Source of the DNA: Paracoccus sp041927875
GTDB taxonomy: Bacteria > Pseudomonadota > Alphaproteobacteria > Rhodobacterales > Rhodobacteraceae
Length of the DNA: 64,000 nt
Assembly (NCBI RefSeq): GCF_041927875.1
Contig: NZ_JBHFHN010000003.1
Reading direction: 5' to 3' (one strand)
Position numbers and translations under genes: made by a program
Shown here: positions 24,735-35,524 of the stretch, in pieces
Layout of the letters: each line of letters begins with the position of its first letter
Numbering within the stretch: the stretch's first letter is position 1
The notes under the pieces: generated by a model
What the model was told of the DNA's origin: nothing
The model's input: only the letters and a program-made list of their open reading frames with translations
The model's database searches: none

Positions 24735-25820
24735 ATGACAAGACACCCAGCGGGCGATCCGATCACCGTGGTCGGCGGCGGCATCTTTGGCCTGGCCTGC
24801 GCGGTGACGCTGGCACAGCGCGGGGCGGGCGTGCGGCTGGTCGAAAGGGACCGGATCGGCGCAGGCTCCAGCGGCGGGCATGTGGGGGCGCTTGCGCCGC
24901 ATGTGCCCGAACAGTGGAACGACAAGAAGCAGGTGCAACTGGACAGCCTGCTGGCGGCAGGCGCCTTCTGGGCCGAGGTTGCGCAGGCGGGCGGTCGTGA
25001 TCCGGGCTATGCGTGCAGCGGTCGGGTGCAGCCGCTGCCCGACGATCAGGCGGTGGCGCGCGCGCATGACCGCGCGGCGGGCGCGGCCGACCTATGGCAG
25101 GGCCGCGCCGAATGGCGGGTGCTGGCGCGCAAGGATCTGGCCCCGCACCTGCCCGAGGGGCTGATCCCGCCCAGCCCCACCGGGCTTTATGTGTTCGACA
25201 CGCTGAGCGCCCGCATCAGCCCCCGCGCTGCGGGGCAGGCCCTGGCGGCGGCGCTGCGCGCCCTGGGCGGGCGGATCGACATCGACCCGGATTTCCCCGA
25301 GGCACCCCGCCCCGGCATGGGCCGCACGCTGTGGGCCACCGGCGCGGCGGGGCTTGACGCGCTGTCGCGCCAGATCGGGCGACCGGTCGGCGCGGGCATC
25401 AAGGGGCAGTCGGCCCTGCTGGCCCATGCCGCCCCGTCCAGCGCGCAGGTCTTTGTCGATGGCCTGCACATCGTGCCCCATGCCGATGGCACCACTGCCA
25501 TCGGTTCGACGACCGAGCGCGACTTTGCCGACCTGGCCACCGACGCCCGGCTGGAGGATCTGATCGTGCGCGCCCGCGCCGCCTGCCCCGCTTTGGCCGA
25601 CGCGCCGGTGATCGACCGCTGGGCCGGTGCCCGCCCGCGCGCCCGGTCGCGCGCGCCGATGCTGGGCGACTGGCCCGGCCATCCCGGCCATGTCATTGCC
25701 AATGGCGGCTTCAAGATCGGCGTGGGGATGGCCCCCGGTGTGGCTGCGATGATCGCCGATCTGATGCTGGACGGCCACGACCGGATCCCCGCCGATTTCC
25801 GTGTCGCGGCCAGTTTGTAG
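24735..25820 (+). CDS. FAD-dependent oxidoreductase, MnmC C-terminal domain-like
   Basis: DAO-fold flavoprotein of 361 residues. It has the FAD-binding ITVVGGGIFGLACAV at about residue 9, then RIGAGSSGGHVGALAPHVP, which resembles the GASGNRQGALYPLL segment of the MnmC oxidase domain, and a C-terminal GARPRARSRAPMLGDWPG region. In MnmC this domain oxidises cmnm5U34 to nm5U34 before methylation. It is divergent from mnmD by about 60 bases, as if bifunctional MnmC were split. The ATG at 24735 was preferred over 24726 because GGGGA lies eight bases before it. A general amino-acid oxidase role cannot be excluded. Confidence 0.75.
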   Translation: MTRHPAGDPITVVGGGIFGLACAVTLAQRGAGVRLVERDRIGAGSSGGHVGALAPHVPEQWNDKKQVQLDSLLAAGAFWAEVAQAGGRDPGYACSGRVQPLPDDQAVARAHDRAAGAADLWQGRAEWRVLARKDLAPHLPEGLIPPSPTGLYVFDTLSARISPRAAGQALAAALRALGGRIDIDPDFPEAPRPGMGRTLWATGAAGLDALSRQIGRPVGAGIKGQSALLAHAAPSSAQVFVDGLHIVPHADGTTAIGSTTERDFADLATDARLEDLIVRARAACPALADAPVIDRWAGARPRARSRAPMLGDWPGHPGHVIANGGFKIGVGMAPGVAAMIADLMLDGHDRIPADFRVAASL

Positions 25821-25949
25821 GCCTTGAAGGCTTGCCAACCGCACCTTGATCAAATCTGGATGATGCCAAGGCAGTCTGGCCGGCGCGGGCCGCAGACCTT
25901 GGCACATAATCGACGCGGCCCGCGCCCTTGATCCGCGAAAGGTTGACCG

Positions 25950-26789
25950 ATGTTTTCACCCCAAACCTGGCGCCCCGCGCCGCTGCCCTTTGCCTGGGGG
26001 GCCGCGCTTCCCGCCGCGCTGCTGCTGGGGCTGACGGGGATGGTGCCGATCATCCGCTTTGGGGCGCTGCTGCAATTCGGCCTGGCCGGGGTGCTGGCGG
26101 TCGGGCTGCTGGCGCTTGGCGCGGGGCGGCTGGATCGCGGCGTTGTGGGACTGGGGCGTGCTCCGGTGATCCGCTGCCTGCTGGTCGGGCTGGCGGGGCT
26201 GGCGGTGTTTTATGGCGGCATGTCGCTGATCGGCGCCATCAAGGGCGACGCCGCGGCCGCCGATCAGGCGCAGGCGGTGCAGCGGCTGCTGAACTTCGGC
26301 AAGAACCCGCGCGCCGATCTGATGATGATCCTGCTGACCACGCTGATCGCCCCGATCGTCGAGGAGATCATCTTTCGCGGCCTGCTGTTTCGTGGCCTGC
26401 GCGACGGGCTGACGCGCGGCGGCTTTGTCCGCCGCCAGCCGGATGCACTGACCCGCCGCCTGCCCGCGCAGGTCGCGCTGCTGATCGCCCTGGCGGTGTC
26501 GGCCTGGGCCTTCATCGACATCCACGGCGGCGACGGGCAAGACGGGCTGGTGCTGGAATACGGCCTGTTCGCCACGGTCATGGCGCTTGGCTATCACCTG
26601 TCGGGCAGCCTGATCGTGCCGATGGTGCTGCATTCCATCGTCAACACCACCACCCTGTTCGGCGCCGCCACAGCCGAGGGCGCGCCGGACCTGGCCGATG
26701 GCCTGATCGGGCTGATCGTCGCGGGACCGGTTCTGGTGATCCTGGTCGCACTACTGATCGGGCGGTTGCTGCCACGCGCTCAGCCCTGA
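25950..26789 (+). CDS. CPBP-family intramembrane glutamic endopeptidase
   Basis: Membrane protease of the CAAX-protease/bacteriocin-processing (Abi) family, 279 residues with about eight hydrophobic segments. The catalytic motifs are all there: EExxxR in VEEIIFRGLLF (about residue 138), FxxxH-like in ALGYHLSG, and HxxxN in LHSIVNTT. In many CPBP genes the role is unknown. Between motifs 1 and 2 a charged loop (about 150-170) is longer than usual. The ATG at 25950 follows GAAAGG. The 3' end overlaps the convergent phytase-like gene by ten bases. Confidence 0.87.
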   Translation: MFSPQTWRPAPLPFAWGAALPAALLLGLTGMVPIIRFGALLQFGLAGVLAVGLLALGAGRLDRGVVGLGRAPVIRCLLVGLAGLAVFYGGMSLIGAIKGDAAAADQAQAVQRLLNFGKNPRADLMMILLTTLIAPIVEEIIFRGLLFRGLRDGLTRGGFVRRQPDALTRRLPAQVALLIALAVSAWAFIDIHGGDGQDGLVLEYGLFATVMALGYHLSGSLIVPMVLHSIVNTTTLFGAATAEGAPDLADGLIGLIVAGPVLVILVALLIGRLLPRAQP

Positions 26790-27688
26790 TCGGGCAGCCG
26801 ATATTCGACGATCTCGGTTGACTGGAAGATGACGAAGTTGTCGTCCGACACCATGGTCAGCCGGATCGCGCCGCTGCTGTCGCGCCAGACGCTGATCCCC
26901 TCAAGGTTGTCATGGGTGCGCGGGGTGGTTTCCAGCACCACCTGGCCGCCGGTCAGGTCGGCCTCGAACCGGCGCACCCGGCTGGCAAAGCCCAGCAGGC
27001 CCAGGAAATGCCGCTCAAGCAGGTAGAACCGGCCATCGGGACCAAAGTCGGCCCCGACCGCGCGCCATTCGCCATCACGCGGCAGGCTGGCAATCTGATT
27101 CCAGCCCTTGCCATCGTGGCGCCAGACCGGGAACGGCGTGTCGGGCGTCGCGGTGCTTTCGGGCAAGGTGTGGATGGCGCCTTCGGCATCGATCGCCAAG
27201 GCTTCAAGCCCGTCGCGGTCATCCAGCGCCTTGAACGGCGGTGGCCGGGTCAGCGGCTTGGCCGGCGCGTCGATGTGATCGTAAAGCACCACCCGCGCCA
27301 GCCCCTCGAATGACACGGCAATGCGGCCATCGGCGGTCATCGCCAGCCCCTCGGCATCGGCCATCCGCCCGATGCGCAGCGCCTCACCCTTGGAATCGGC
27401 CAGCTTCGCGCGCGCCAGCACCGAGACGCCGGTGATGCGCCCTGTCATGTCGCGCTCGATCCGGCCTTGCCAGATCTGGCCACGGTCGGTGATCGCCGTC
27501 ATCGCGGTGCCGGTCGCGTCCAACTCGATCCCCGAAAAGCCGCCGAACGCCGGGTCCGGGTCGCGCCAGGCAAAGACCGAGACCAGCTCGGCCTGCACCG
27601 GCGCGCGCGGCGTTTCGGCGATCAGCGGCACGGCGAACAGCGCACCGGCCAAGACCAGCGCCCAGGTCGGGTTCGGGGGCATCCGCAT
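26780..27688 (-). CDS. Exported esterase-like/phytase-like beta-propeller protein
   Basis: A 302-residue exported protein with a signal peptide (WALVLAGALFAVPLIA). It matches the esterase-like activity of phytase family: FGGFSGIELDATGTAMTAITDRG near the start, DAEGLAMTADGRIAVSFEG in the middle, DGLEALAIDAEGAIHTLPE, and HDNLEGISVWRDSSGAIRLTMVSDDNF near the end. The family forms a six-bladed propeller; the substrate is unproven. The ATG at 27688 starts the signal peptide; the frame continues 14 codons further. It lies 17 bases downstream of mepA on the same strand and probably shares its transcript. Confidence 0.78.
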   Translation of the reverse strand: MRMPPNPTWALVLAGALFAVPLIAETPRAPVQAELVSVFAWRDPDPAFGGFSGIELDATGTAMTAITDRGQIWQGRIERDMTGRITGVSVLARAKLADSKGEALRIGRMADAEGLAMTADGRIAVSFEGLARVVLYDHIDAPAKPLTRPPPFKALDDRDGLEALAIDAEGAIHTLPESTATPDTPFPVWRHDGKGWNQIASLPRDGEWRAVGADFGPDGRFYLLERHFLGLLGFASRVRRFEADLTGGQVVLETTPRTHDNLEGISVWRDSSGAIRLTMVSDDNFVIFQSTEIVEYRLPDQG

Positions 27689-27705
27689 GGCGTCGGGCGC
27701 GCGCC

Positions 27706-28605
27706 CTAGCGCCCGACCAGCGCGCCACATTGGCGCGGCAGATCAGCCAGGGTGAACTGGCGCGGATGCTTGGTCTTGGGTGTCTCGGTGTCATCCTCGG
27801 ACCCTTTGCGGGGCTTCAGCGCATCCGTTACCCACCAGTTCAGCGTCTCGTCGCAGCCCGACCCGCCCTTGGACAGCTGCGCCACCGTGGGGGTCTGGGT
27901 CTGGCAGTTGGGCGACCCGGCCGGGCATTTCAGCCGCACGTGGAAGTGATAGTTGTGCCCCCAGGCCGGACGGATCTTTTGCAGCCAAGCCGCATCACGC
28001 GGCCCGGCGGCGTTGCACATGGCGATCTTGACGGCGGCGGCGACAAAGATCCGGTCGACGCGCGGATCGCTGGCGGCGGCGCGCAACAGCGCCTGATGCT
28101 GGGGCGTCCAGTTACCGTTGATCCGGCGCTGATCCTCGGTCCGCACCGAGATCGAGCTGATCGTTTCACGCTGTTGCGGCGACAGCCGCAGGCTTGGCGG
28201 TGGCAGCATCCAGATATCGGCATCCAGCCCCATCTGGTGACTGGCGTGGCCGGTCAGCATCGGGCCGCCGCGCGGCTGGCTCATGTCGCCGACATACAGC
28301 CCCTGCCACCCGATCTGCCGCGCGGCCCGTGACAGGCCGATGACAAAGCCGACCAGTTCGGGATGCCCCCAGTTGCGGTTGCGCGACAGCCGCATCGCCT
28401 GCCAGGTCGGGCCGGTCTCGGGCAGCTGCACAAGGCCCGCGGCACAGCCGCGCGCATAGCTGCCGATGGCCTGCGGCGCACCGCCCGACCCCGCGCGCTG
28501 CGCGCCGAACAGATCCTTGGCCAAAGGTGCGGCCTGAACCGGGGCGGCCATGGGAACGGCCAGCGAAAGCGCCGTCAGCGCGGGGATGATGAACTTGCGG
28601 ATCAT
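27706..28605 (-). CDS. mepA: Penicillin-insensitive murein endopeptidase
   Basis: Periplasmic LAS-type zinc metallopeptidase (family M74) that cuts peptide cross-links in peptidoglycan. The 299-residue product has a signal peptide. The zinc and active-site blocks are GHASHQMGLDADIWMLPP at about residue 118 and WGHNYHFHVRLKCP at about 219, with cysteines in positions expected for disulfides. The ATG at 28605 overlaps the MFS stop by four bases; the long upstream frame is a shadow of the MFS gene. Confidence 0.92.
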   Translation of the reverse strand: MIRKFIIPALTALSLAVPMAAPVQAAPLAKDLFGAQRAGSGGAPQAIGSYARGCAAGLVQLPETGPTWQAMRLSRNRNWGHPELVGFVIGLSRAARQIGWQGLYVGDMSQPRGGPMLTGHASHQMGLDADIWMLPPPSLRLSPQQRETISSISVRTEDQRRINGNWTPQHQALLRAAASDPRVDRIFVAAAVKIAMCNAAGPRDAAWLQKIRPAWGHNYHFHVRLKCPAGSPNCQTQTPTVAQLSKGGSGCDETLNWWVTDALKPRKGSEDDTETPKTKHPRQFTLADLPRQCGALVGR

Positions 28606-29957
28606 GCGCGGTCTCCTTGCGGCTTGACCCAGATTAGCAGCACCAGCGACAGGATGAACAGGCCGATCAGCGGCGAGATGCCAAGCCGTTGCGAAGACGT
28701 GATCGCAGTGACCCCGGCGATCAGCGCGGGCGCCAGAAACGCGGTCGCCTTGCCCGACAGCGCGTAAAGGCCAAAGGCCTCGGTCGCGCGGTCGGGCGTG
28801 GTGTGACGCACCATCATCGTGCGCGAGGCCGATTGCAGCGACCCGCCCGCGCCGCCGATCACCACGCCACAGGCGTAAAAGATCGCATTGGCCGTGGCCG
28901 GGCTGATCGGCACGCCCCAGACCGACGCGGGCGTCATCCCCACGATCACCGTGCAGACGGCAATCAGCGCCAGCACGGTGGCAATCAGCACCGGCTTCGG
29001 GCCATAGCGCCGGTCGGCCCGCCCGCCGATCCAAGACACGACCGCCGCCGCCACCGCCGAGATCACGCCGAAGATGCCGATCTGGATCACGCTCCACCCC
29101 AGCACGCCCGAGGCATAGACCCCGCCAAAGGCATAAAGCCCGTTCAGCGCATCGCGAAACAGCATCGACGACCCCAGATAGGCCGACAGCGACCGCCGCC
29201 CCGGCAAGGATCGCAGCAGCGCCATCAGGTCACGCCAGGCCCGGCCCAGATCGACCGGCGCGCGGGTGCTGCGCGGCTCGCGCACCCACAGAAAGAACGG
29301 GATCATGAAGACCACATACCAGATCGCGCTGAACGGCCCGACAAAGCGGGTGCCTTCGCGCCCGGTCGCATCAAGCCCCAGGATCGGGTCCAGCCCGATC
29401 AGCGTCTTGCCGGTCACGCCGCTTTCGGCAAACAGCGCCAGCATGATCGCCAGCGACACCACGCCCCCCGCATAGCCAAAGGCAAAGCCCGACCCCGAGA
29501 TGCCGCCAAGCTGCTCATCCTCGGCCAGGTCGGGCAGCAGGGCATTGGTGAAGATCGTGTTGAACTCCATCCCGATCAGCCCGATGCCGAACAGGATGAC
29601 GACGCTCATCAGCGGCGGCTGCACCGGCACCAGCCACCACAGGCCCAGACTACCGACCACATAAAAGACCGAGAAGATCCAGATCCAGACCATCCGTCGC
29701 CCGCTTTGGTCAGCCACCGCCCCCAACAACGGCGCCAGGATGGCGATGATGATGCCCGATGCCGTCAGCCCCCAGCCCCAGGCGCTTTGCGCGGCGGCAC
29801 CGGCGGCGGCGGCCTCCATCCCCTGCGCGGCGAAATGCGCGCGGGCGACCTCGGCGAAATAGGGGCCGAAGATGAAGGTCAGGACCAGCGTGTTATAGGG
29901 CTGGCTTGCCCAGTCAAAGAAATACCAGCCCCAGATACGTTTCTTTGCGCTGACCAT
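28602..29957 (-). CDS. MFS transporter, UMF1 (Atg22-like) family
   Basis: Inner-membrane permease of 451 residues with about 12 hydrophobic helices. The N-terminal signature RIWGWYFFDWASQPYNTLVLTF identifies the UMF1/Atg22 branch, whose eukaryotic member effluxes amino acids from the vacuole. The substrate in bacteria is unclear. Overlap with mepA suggests a link to murein peptide or amino-acid turnover, which is an inference. A 182-base gap upstream separates it from the thioesterase gene and includes a copy of the TTGCCCAAATAC motif. Confidence 0.87.
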   Translation of the reverse strand: MVSAKKRIWGWYFFDWASQPYNTLVLTFIFGPYFAEVARAHFAAQGMEAAAAGAAAQSAWGWGLTASGIIIAILAPLLGAVADQSGRRMVWIWIFSVFYVVGSLGLWWLVPVQPPLMSVVILFGIGLIGMEFNTIFTNALLPDLAEDEQLGGISGSGFAFGYAGGVVSLAIMLALFAESGVTGKTLIGLDPILGLDATGREGTRFVGPFSAIWYVVFMIPFFLWVREPRSTRAPVDLGRAWRDLMALLRSLPGRRSLSAYLGSSMLFRDALNGLYAFGGVYASGVLGWSVIQIGIFGVISAVAAAVVSWIGGRADRRYGPKPVLIATVLALIAVCTVIVGMTPASVWGVPISPATANAIFYACGVVIGGAGGSLQSASRTMMVRHTTPDRATEAFGLYALSGKATAFLAPALIAGVTAITSSQRLGISPLIGLFILSLVLLIWVKPQGDRA

Positions 29958-30080
29958 GATGCCCCCCGTTTGCGCGGATCAAGCCCGAAAGCCAGGCCTG
30001 CGGCAAGCGAAAGCTGCGCCCCGACGCAGGGTCATCTGCACCCCTGCCCCGGCCCTTGGGGCACGACATGCCCCTTCTTT

Positions 30081-30100
30081 CTTGCCCAAATACGCACCTT
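30081..30100. repeat. Intergenic TTGCCCAAATAC motif (single copy)
   Basis: CTTGCCCAAATACGCACCTT in the gap between the MFS and thioesterase genes. Nearly the same sequence occurs in the tandem repeat between nnrS and nirS, for example at about 62851-62872. It is followed here by TTTTCGGGGGCAGCG. It looks like a dispersed intergenic element rather than part of a gene. Confidence 0.5.
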
Positions 30101-30139
30101 TTTCGGGGGCAGCGCCGCAAGGTGGCGCGCGGGCGCGGC

Positions 30140-30667
30140 TTACATCTGCGGCGGCCAGGGGCGCTGCGCATCCGCCGCGATCCAGGCCTGCACCCAGTCG
30201 GGCAGGGCCGGGCTGTCACCCGCGCCCATGGCGGCGGCGACCTCGGCTGTCGGGACCATGCCGCCCTTGTTGATCGCGGCCGATCGCAGCAGCATGTGGT
30301 TCAGGCACTCATCCCCGCGCCACATCGACTGTTCCATATAGAAAAACCGCGCGTCCCAGCCGATGCAGCGCGACCGCATCTGAAACCGCTGGAACATCGT
30401 CACGCGGCGGCGATACCGGGTCGTATTGCCCGCCACGGTGATGCCCCAGCCCTTGTCCTTCAGCACCTCGATGAAGCCGGTGCGCATCACCAGTGGGATC
30501 CGGCCCAGATCATACAGGGTCAGGGTGCGACCATTGTTAAGCTCGACCCAGGGGTCCAGATCCCAGGGCCAGCAGATGTGCTGCGACACATGCGTGCCGG
30601 TGATCGGCAGTGCGGGCGCATTGCGGAACTTGATCGCCTCTTTCGCCAGACGCAGGAACGGATACAT
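30140..30667 (-). CDS. Acyl-CoA thioesterase, hotdog fold
   Basis: A 175-residue protein matching the 4-hydroxybenzoyl-CoA thioesterase-like hotdog superfamily. The pattern is CWPWDLDPWVELNNGRTLTLYDLGRIPL (the position of the conserved active-site Asp/Asn loop), then RYRRRVTMFQRFQMRSRCIGWDARFFYMEQSMWRGDE as the beta strands. No signal peptide, so it is cytoplasmic. The substrate is unknown; related proteins are annotated only as thioesterases. It is a single gene, with asd starting 137 bases away in the other direction. Confidence 0.82.
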   Translation of the reverse strand: MYPFLRLAKEAIKFRNAPALPITGTHVSQHICWPWDLDPWVELNNGRTLTLYDLGRIPLVMRTGFIEVLKDKGWGITVAGNTTRYRRRVTMFQRFQMRSRCIGWDARFFYMEQSMWRGDECLNHMLLRSAAINKGGMVPTAEVAAAMGAGDSPALPDWVQAWIAADAQRPWPPQM

Positions 30668-30803
30668 GGCGGGCCTTTCACGGATCGGTGCTTTGCCCCG
30701 AAAAACCAGCCCTTGAAGGCCGCGTCAACCGTTCCGCCGGGTCAGCCGCCATTGCACCGGCCGCCCGCCTGCACTAGGTTCGCGCCAATTTCGACGCAGG
30801 AAC

Positions 30804-31967
30804 ATGGGTGAGATGATGCAAAAGGGTGGCGCGCGCCCGCGTGTGGGGCTGGTTGGCTGGCGGGGCATGGTCGGGTCGGTGCTGATGGACCGCATGACCG
30901 CCGAGGGCGACTTTGACCATATCGACCCGGTGTTCTTTTCGACCTCGAACGCCGGCGGCAAGGCCCCGATGGGCGATGCGCCGCTGGGCGATGCGCATGA
31001 TCTGGCCGCGCTGAAGTCCTGCGATATCATCATCACCTGCCAAGGCGGCGATTACACCACGCAGGTGTTCGGCCCGCTGCGCGCCGAGGGCTGGGACGGT
31101 CACTGGATCGACGCGGCCTCGACCCTGCGGATGTCGGATGATGCGGTGATCGTGCTGGACCCGGCGAACATGGGTGTGATCCGCGACGCTATGGCGCGCG
31201 GCGGGCGCAACTGGGTCGGCGGCAACTGCACCGTGTCCTGCATGCTGATGGGGGTCGGCGCGCTTTACAAGGCCGGGCTGGTCGACTGGATGTCGACCCA
31301 GACCTATCAGGCGGCCTCGGGCGGCGGCGCGCAGCACATGCGCGAGCTGCTGACCCAATACGGCACCCTGAACGCCGAGGTCCGCGACCTGCTGGACGAT
31401 CCGAAATCCGCCATCCTGGACATCGACCGCAAGGTGCTGGCGCGTCAGCAGGCGATGCTGGGCGGGGATGAATCGCAACAGTTCGGCGCGGTTCTGGGCG
31501 GCAGCCTGATCCCCTGGATCGACAAGGATCTGGGCAACGGCATGTCGCGCGAGGAATGGAAGGGCATGGCCGAGACCAACAAGATCCTGGGTCGCGGCCC
31601 GGATGCGGTCGGCGGCTCGAACGCCCCGGCGATCCCGGTGGATGGCTTCTGCGTGCGCGTCGGCGCGATGCGCTGCCACAGCCAGGCGCTGACCTTCAAG
31701 CTGAACCGTGACGTGCCGGTGGATGAGATCGAGGCGATGATCGCCGCCGACAACGACTGGGTGAAGGTCGTCCCGAACACCCGCGAGGACACGATGCGCG
31801 ACCTGACGCCCGTGGCGGTCACCGGCACCCTGACCATCCCGGTCGGGCGCATCCGCAAGCTGGCGATGGGGCCGGACTATGTCGGCGCCTTCACCATTGG
31901 CGACCAGCTTCTGTGGGGCGCGGCCGAGCCGCTACGCCGCATGTTGCGCATCCTGATCGAGGGCTAA
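30804..31967 (+). CDS. asd: Aspartate-semialdehyde dehydrogenase (gammaproteobacterial type)
   Basis: NADPH-dependent reduction of aspartyl phosphate to aspartate semialdehyde, feeding lysine, threonine and methionine synthesis, and here also the carboxyspermidine pathway. The 387-residue protein is very close to the E. coli form: VGLVGWRGMVGSVLMDRM, PVFFSTSNAGG, the catalytic Cys142 in GGNCTVSCML, YQAASGGGAQHMRELL and SREEWKGMAETNKIL. This long form differs from the roughly 340-residue type usual in alphaproteobacteria. The start could also be the ATG at 30813 or 30816. The yggT gene follows after three bases. Confidence 0.94.
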   Translation: MGEMMQKGGARPRVGLVGWRGMVGSVLMDRMTAEGDFDHIDPVFFSTSNAGGKAPMGDAPLGDAHDLAALKSCDIIITCQGGDYTTQVFGPLRAEGWDGHWIDAASTLRMSDDAVIVLDPANMGVIRDAMARGGRNWVGGNCTVSCMLMGVGALYKAGLVDWMSTQTYQAASGGGAQHMRELLTQYGTLNAEVRDLLDDPKSAILDIDRKVLARQQAMLGGDESQQFGAVLGGSLIPWIDKDLGNGMSREEWKGMAETNKILGRGPDAVGGSNAPAIPVDGFCVRVGAMRCHSQALTFKLNRDVPVDEIEAMIAADNDWVKVVPNTREDTMRDLTPVAVTGTLTIPVGRIRKLAMGPDYVGAFTIGDQLLWGAAEPLRRMLRILIEG

Positions 31968-31970
31968 GCC

Positions 31971-32264
31971 ATGGTCACCCTTTACCAGGCCCTGACGATG
32001 ATCCTGAATGTCATCTGGTTCGTGATGATCGCCCATATCATCATGTCCTGGCTGATCTCCTTTCAGGTGCTGAACCTGCGTCAGCCGCTGGTCGCGCAGA
32101 TCTGGTATGGCCTGTCCAACCTGCTGGAACCGATCTACACGCCGATCCGCCGCATCCTGCCCAACACGCCGGGCTTTGACCTGGCGCCGCTGGTGGCCTT
32201 CATCATCCTGCTGATCGCCCAGCGGGCACTGGCCAACAACGCGGGCTTCTTTTACGGCGGCTGA
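31971..32264 (+). CDS. YggT-family membrane protein
   Basis: A 97-residue integral membrane protein with two hydrophobic segments. The YggT repeat is visible as MSWLISFQVLN ... LLEPIYTPIRRILPNTPGFDLAPLVAFIILLI. YggT proteins are associated with cell division or osmotic fitness, but the mechanism is unclear. It lies three bases after asd and two bases before the TTG of recQ, so the three form one transcript. Confidence 0.88.
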   Translation: MVTLYQALTMILNVIWFVMIAHIIMSWLISFQVLNLRQPLVAQIWYGLSNLLEPIYTPIRRILPNTPGFDLAPLVAFIILLIAQRALANNAGFFYGG

Positions 32265-32266
32265 CC

Positions 32267-34305
<2,039 letters not shown>

Positions 34306-34309
<4 letters not shown>

Positions 34310-35070
34310 GCCGCCAGCCGTGCCAGGCGATAGCTTTCCAGCGCCGCGCGCTGTGCAGGCCCCAGTGTCCAGCCGACCGTCATCACCACGTCGCGGATGC
34401 GCAGGCCGCCCGGCACCGACACGCCGCTGGCATTGCGCGCGCCGCCCAGAACCAGCACAGGCCCGGCCTCGGACAGACCGCGGTTGTTCAGATAGGACCG
34501 CGCCATCGCCACGCCGTTGCGCCAGGCCGTGATCCCCGCAAGCGCCGCGCCGCTGCCACCCGGCAGATCCCACTCCAGACTTTCGGCCCCGCCGGCGCCG
34601 GGCAACGCCCATTGCGCGTTATAGCCCGGATTGCCCAGAAACAGCCGCGCCTGCGTCGCCGCATAGACCGTCGCGGTGGATGAGGTGTTGGCGCCGCCGA
34701 CCATCGGTCCATGATACAGATTGACCGCCGCGCTGCGCTGCCCATCCGTCAGCAGCCAGATCGACCAGGCCACCGGCGGCGCCCAGGCGATCGGCGGCGT
34801 AGCGGCCACATGGTCATAGCAGCCCGCCGCGCAATCGACAAAGCTGACCCCGCCCCGGGTGATGCGCCCCGGCTGACCAACCGCCGACAAGGCCCGCGCC
34901 GCGCCATGGCGGGTGGCCCAGGTCGCGCCTGCTTCCTCGACCGCCCAGTGGTGGAATGTCCCGCCCTGCGCCATCAGATCGGCGGGAAACGGGTCGTCGG
35001 GGACGGGCTGCGGCACAGGCTGCGGCGCGCCCCGCCCGCGCCGCGTCAGATCGACCTGAACCCCGATCAT
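34306..35070 (-). CDS. Putative GTA/phage head-spike fibre (GhsB-like)
   Basis: A 254-residue protein with no signal peptide, rich in G, A and aromatic residues, in a jelly-roll/concanavalin-like beta pattern (for example WSIWLLTDGQRSAAVNLYHG and ARLFLGNPGYNAQWALPG). I do not recognise a precise domain. Its position directly after a spike-base-like gene, with overlapping stop and start, matches the order of the capsule-binding head spike genes ghsA and ghsB of the Rhodobacter capsulatus gene transfer agent. A GTG at 35073 is an alternative start. It overlaps recQ convergently by four bases. The function is inferred from its neighbour. Confidence 0.5.
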
Positions 35071-35333
35071 CACACCATCCCGACCAGCGCGGTGGCGGTT
35101 GTGCCCGTCGCCTGCACCGACTGCACGCGCATCGGCAGCAGCGTTCCCGCCGCGACCGATTTCAGCACCACCGCCTGCCCCGAGGCCAGCCGCAGCGCCA
35201 CATCCCCCGCCCCGCCCACATACAGCGCGCGCGTCAGCTCGGGCAGGGCGGCGCTGTCGCTGGGGGTGATGGCAAAGCCGCCCATCACGGGGCTGGTCAG
35301 CGACGGCGCAAAGCCTGCGAAACGATCCTTCAT
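35070..35333 (-). CDS. Spike base protein, RCAP_rcc01079 (GhsA) family
   Basis: An 87-residue protein with the compact pattern of the spike base family: PVMGGFAITPSDSAALPELTRALYVGGAGDVALRLASG, then AAGTLLPMRVQSVQATGTTATALVGMV. The family is named after Rhodobacter capsulatus rcc01079 (GhsA), the base of the GTA head spike. Similar proteins also occur in prophages. No capsid, portal, terminase or tail genes are nearby, which favours an unlinked GTA accessory locus over a prophage. The downstream fibre gene overlaps its stop. Assignment rests on pattern recognition, not a search. Confidence 0.6.
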   Translation of the reverse strand: MKDRFAGFAPSLTSPVMGGFAITPSDSAALPELTRALYVGGAGDVALRLASGQAVVLKSVAAGTLLPMRVQSVQATGTTATALVGMV

Positions 35334-35524
35334 GGCGATCCTCCGGTGGTGGTCAAAGCGCCGTTATCGACGAGCTTTGCCAACGACCTGTTAACCCGGC
35401 GCGCGTATGTTGCGCCAAAACCGCAACGACGGCGATTCGGGTCGTGCTGACGTGACGTCAGGCTGCTACCCGACGCGCCAAGGACCGATAGCCGGGACCA
35501 CAGAAGGTGGAAAGGAGACGCGAC

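Noticed and set aside
35380..35394. A CtrA-like site before the spike base gene (CCAA-N7-TTAA)
   Set aside because: Two mismatches in one half-site; too weak to claim, although GTA genes are often CtrA-dependent.
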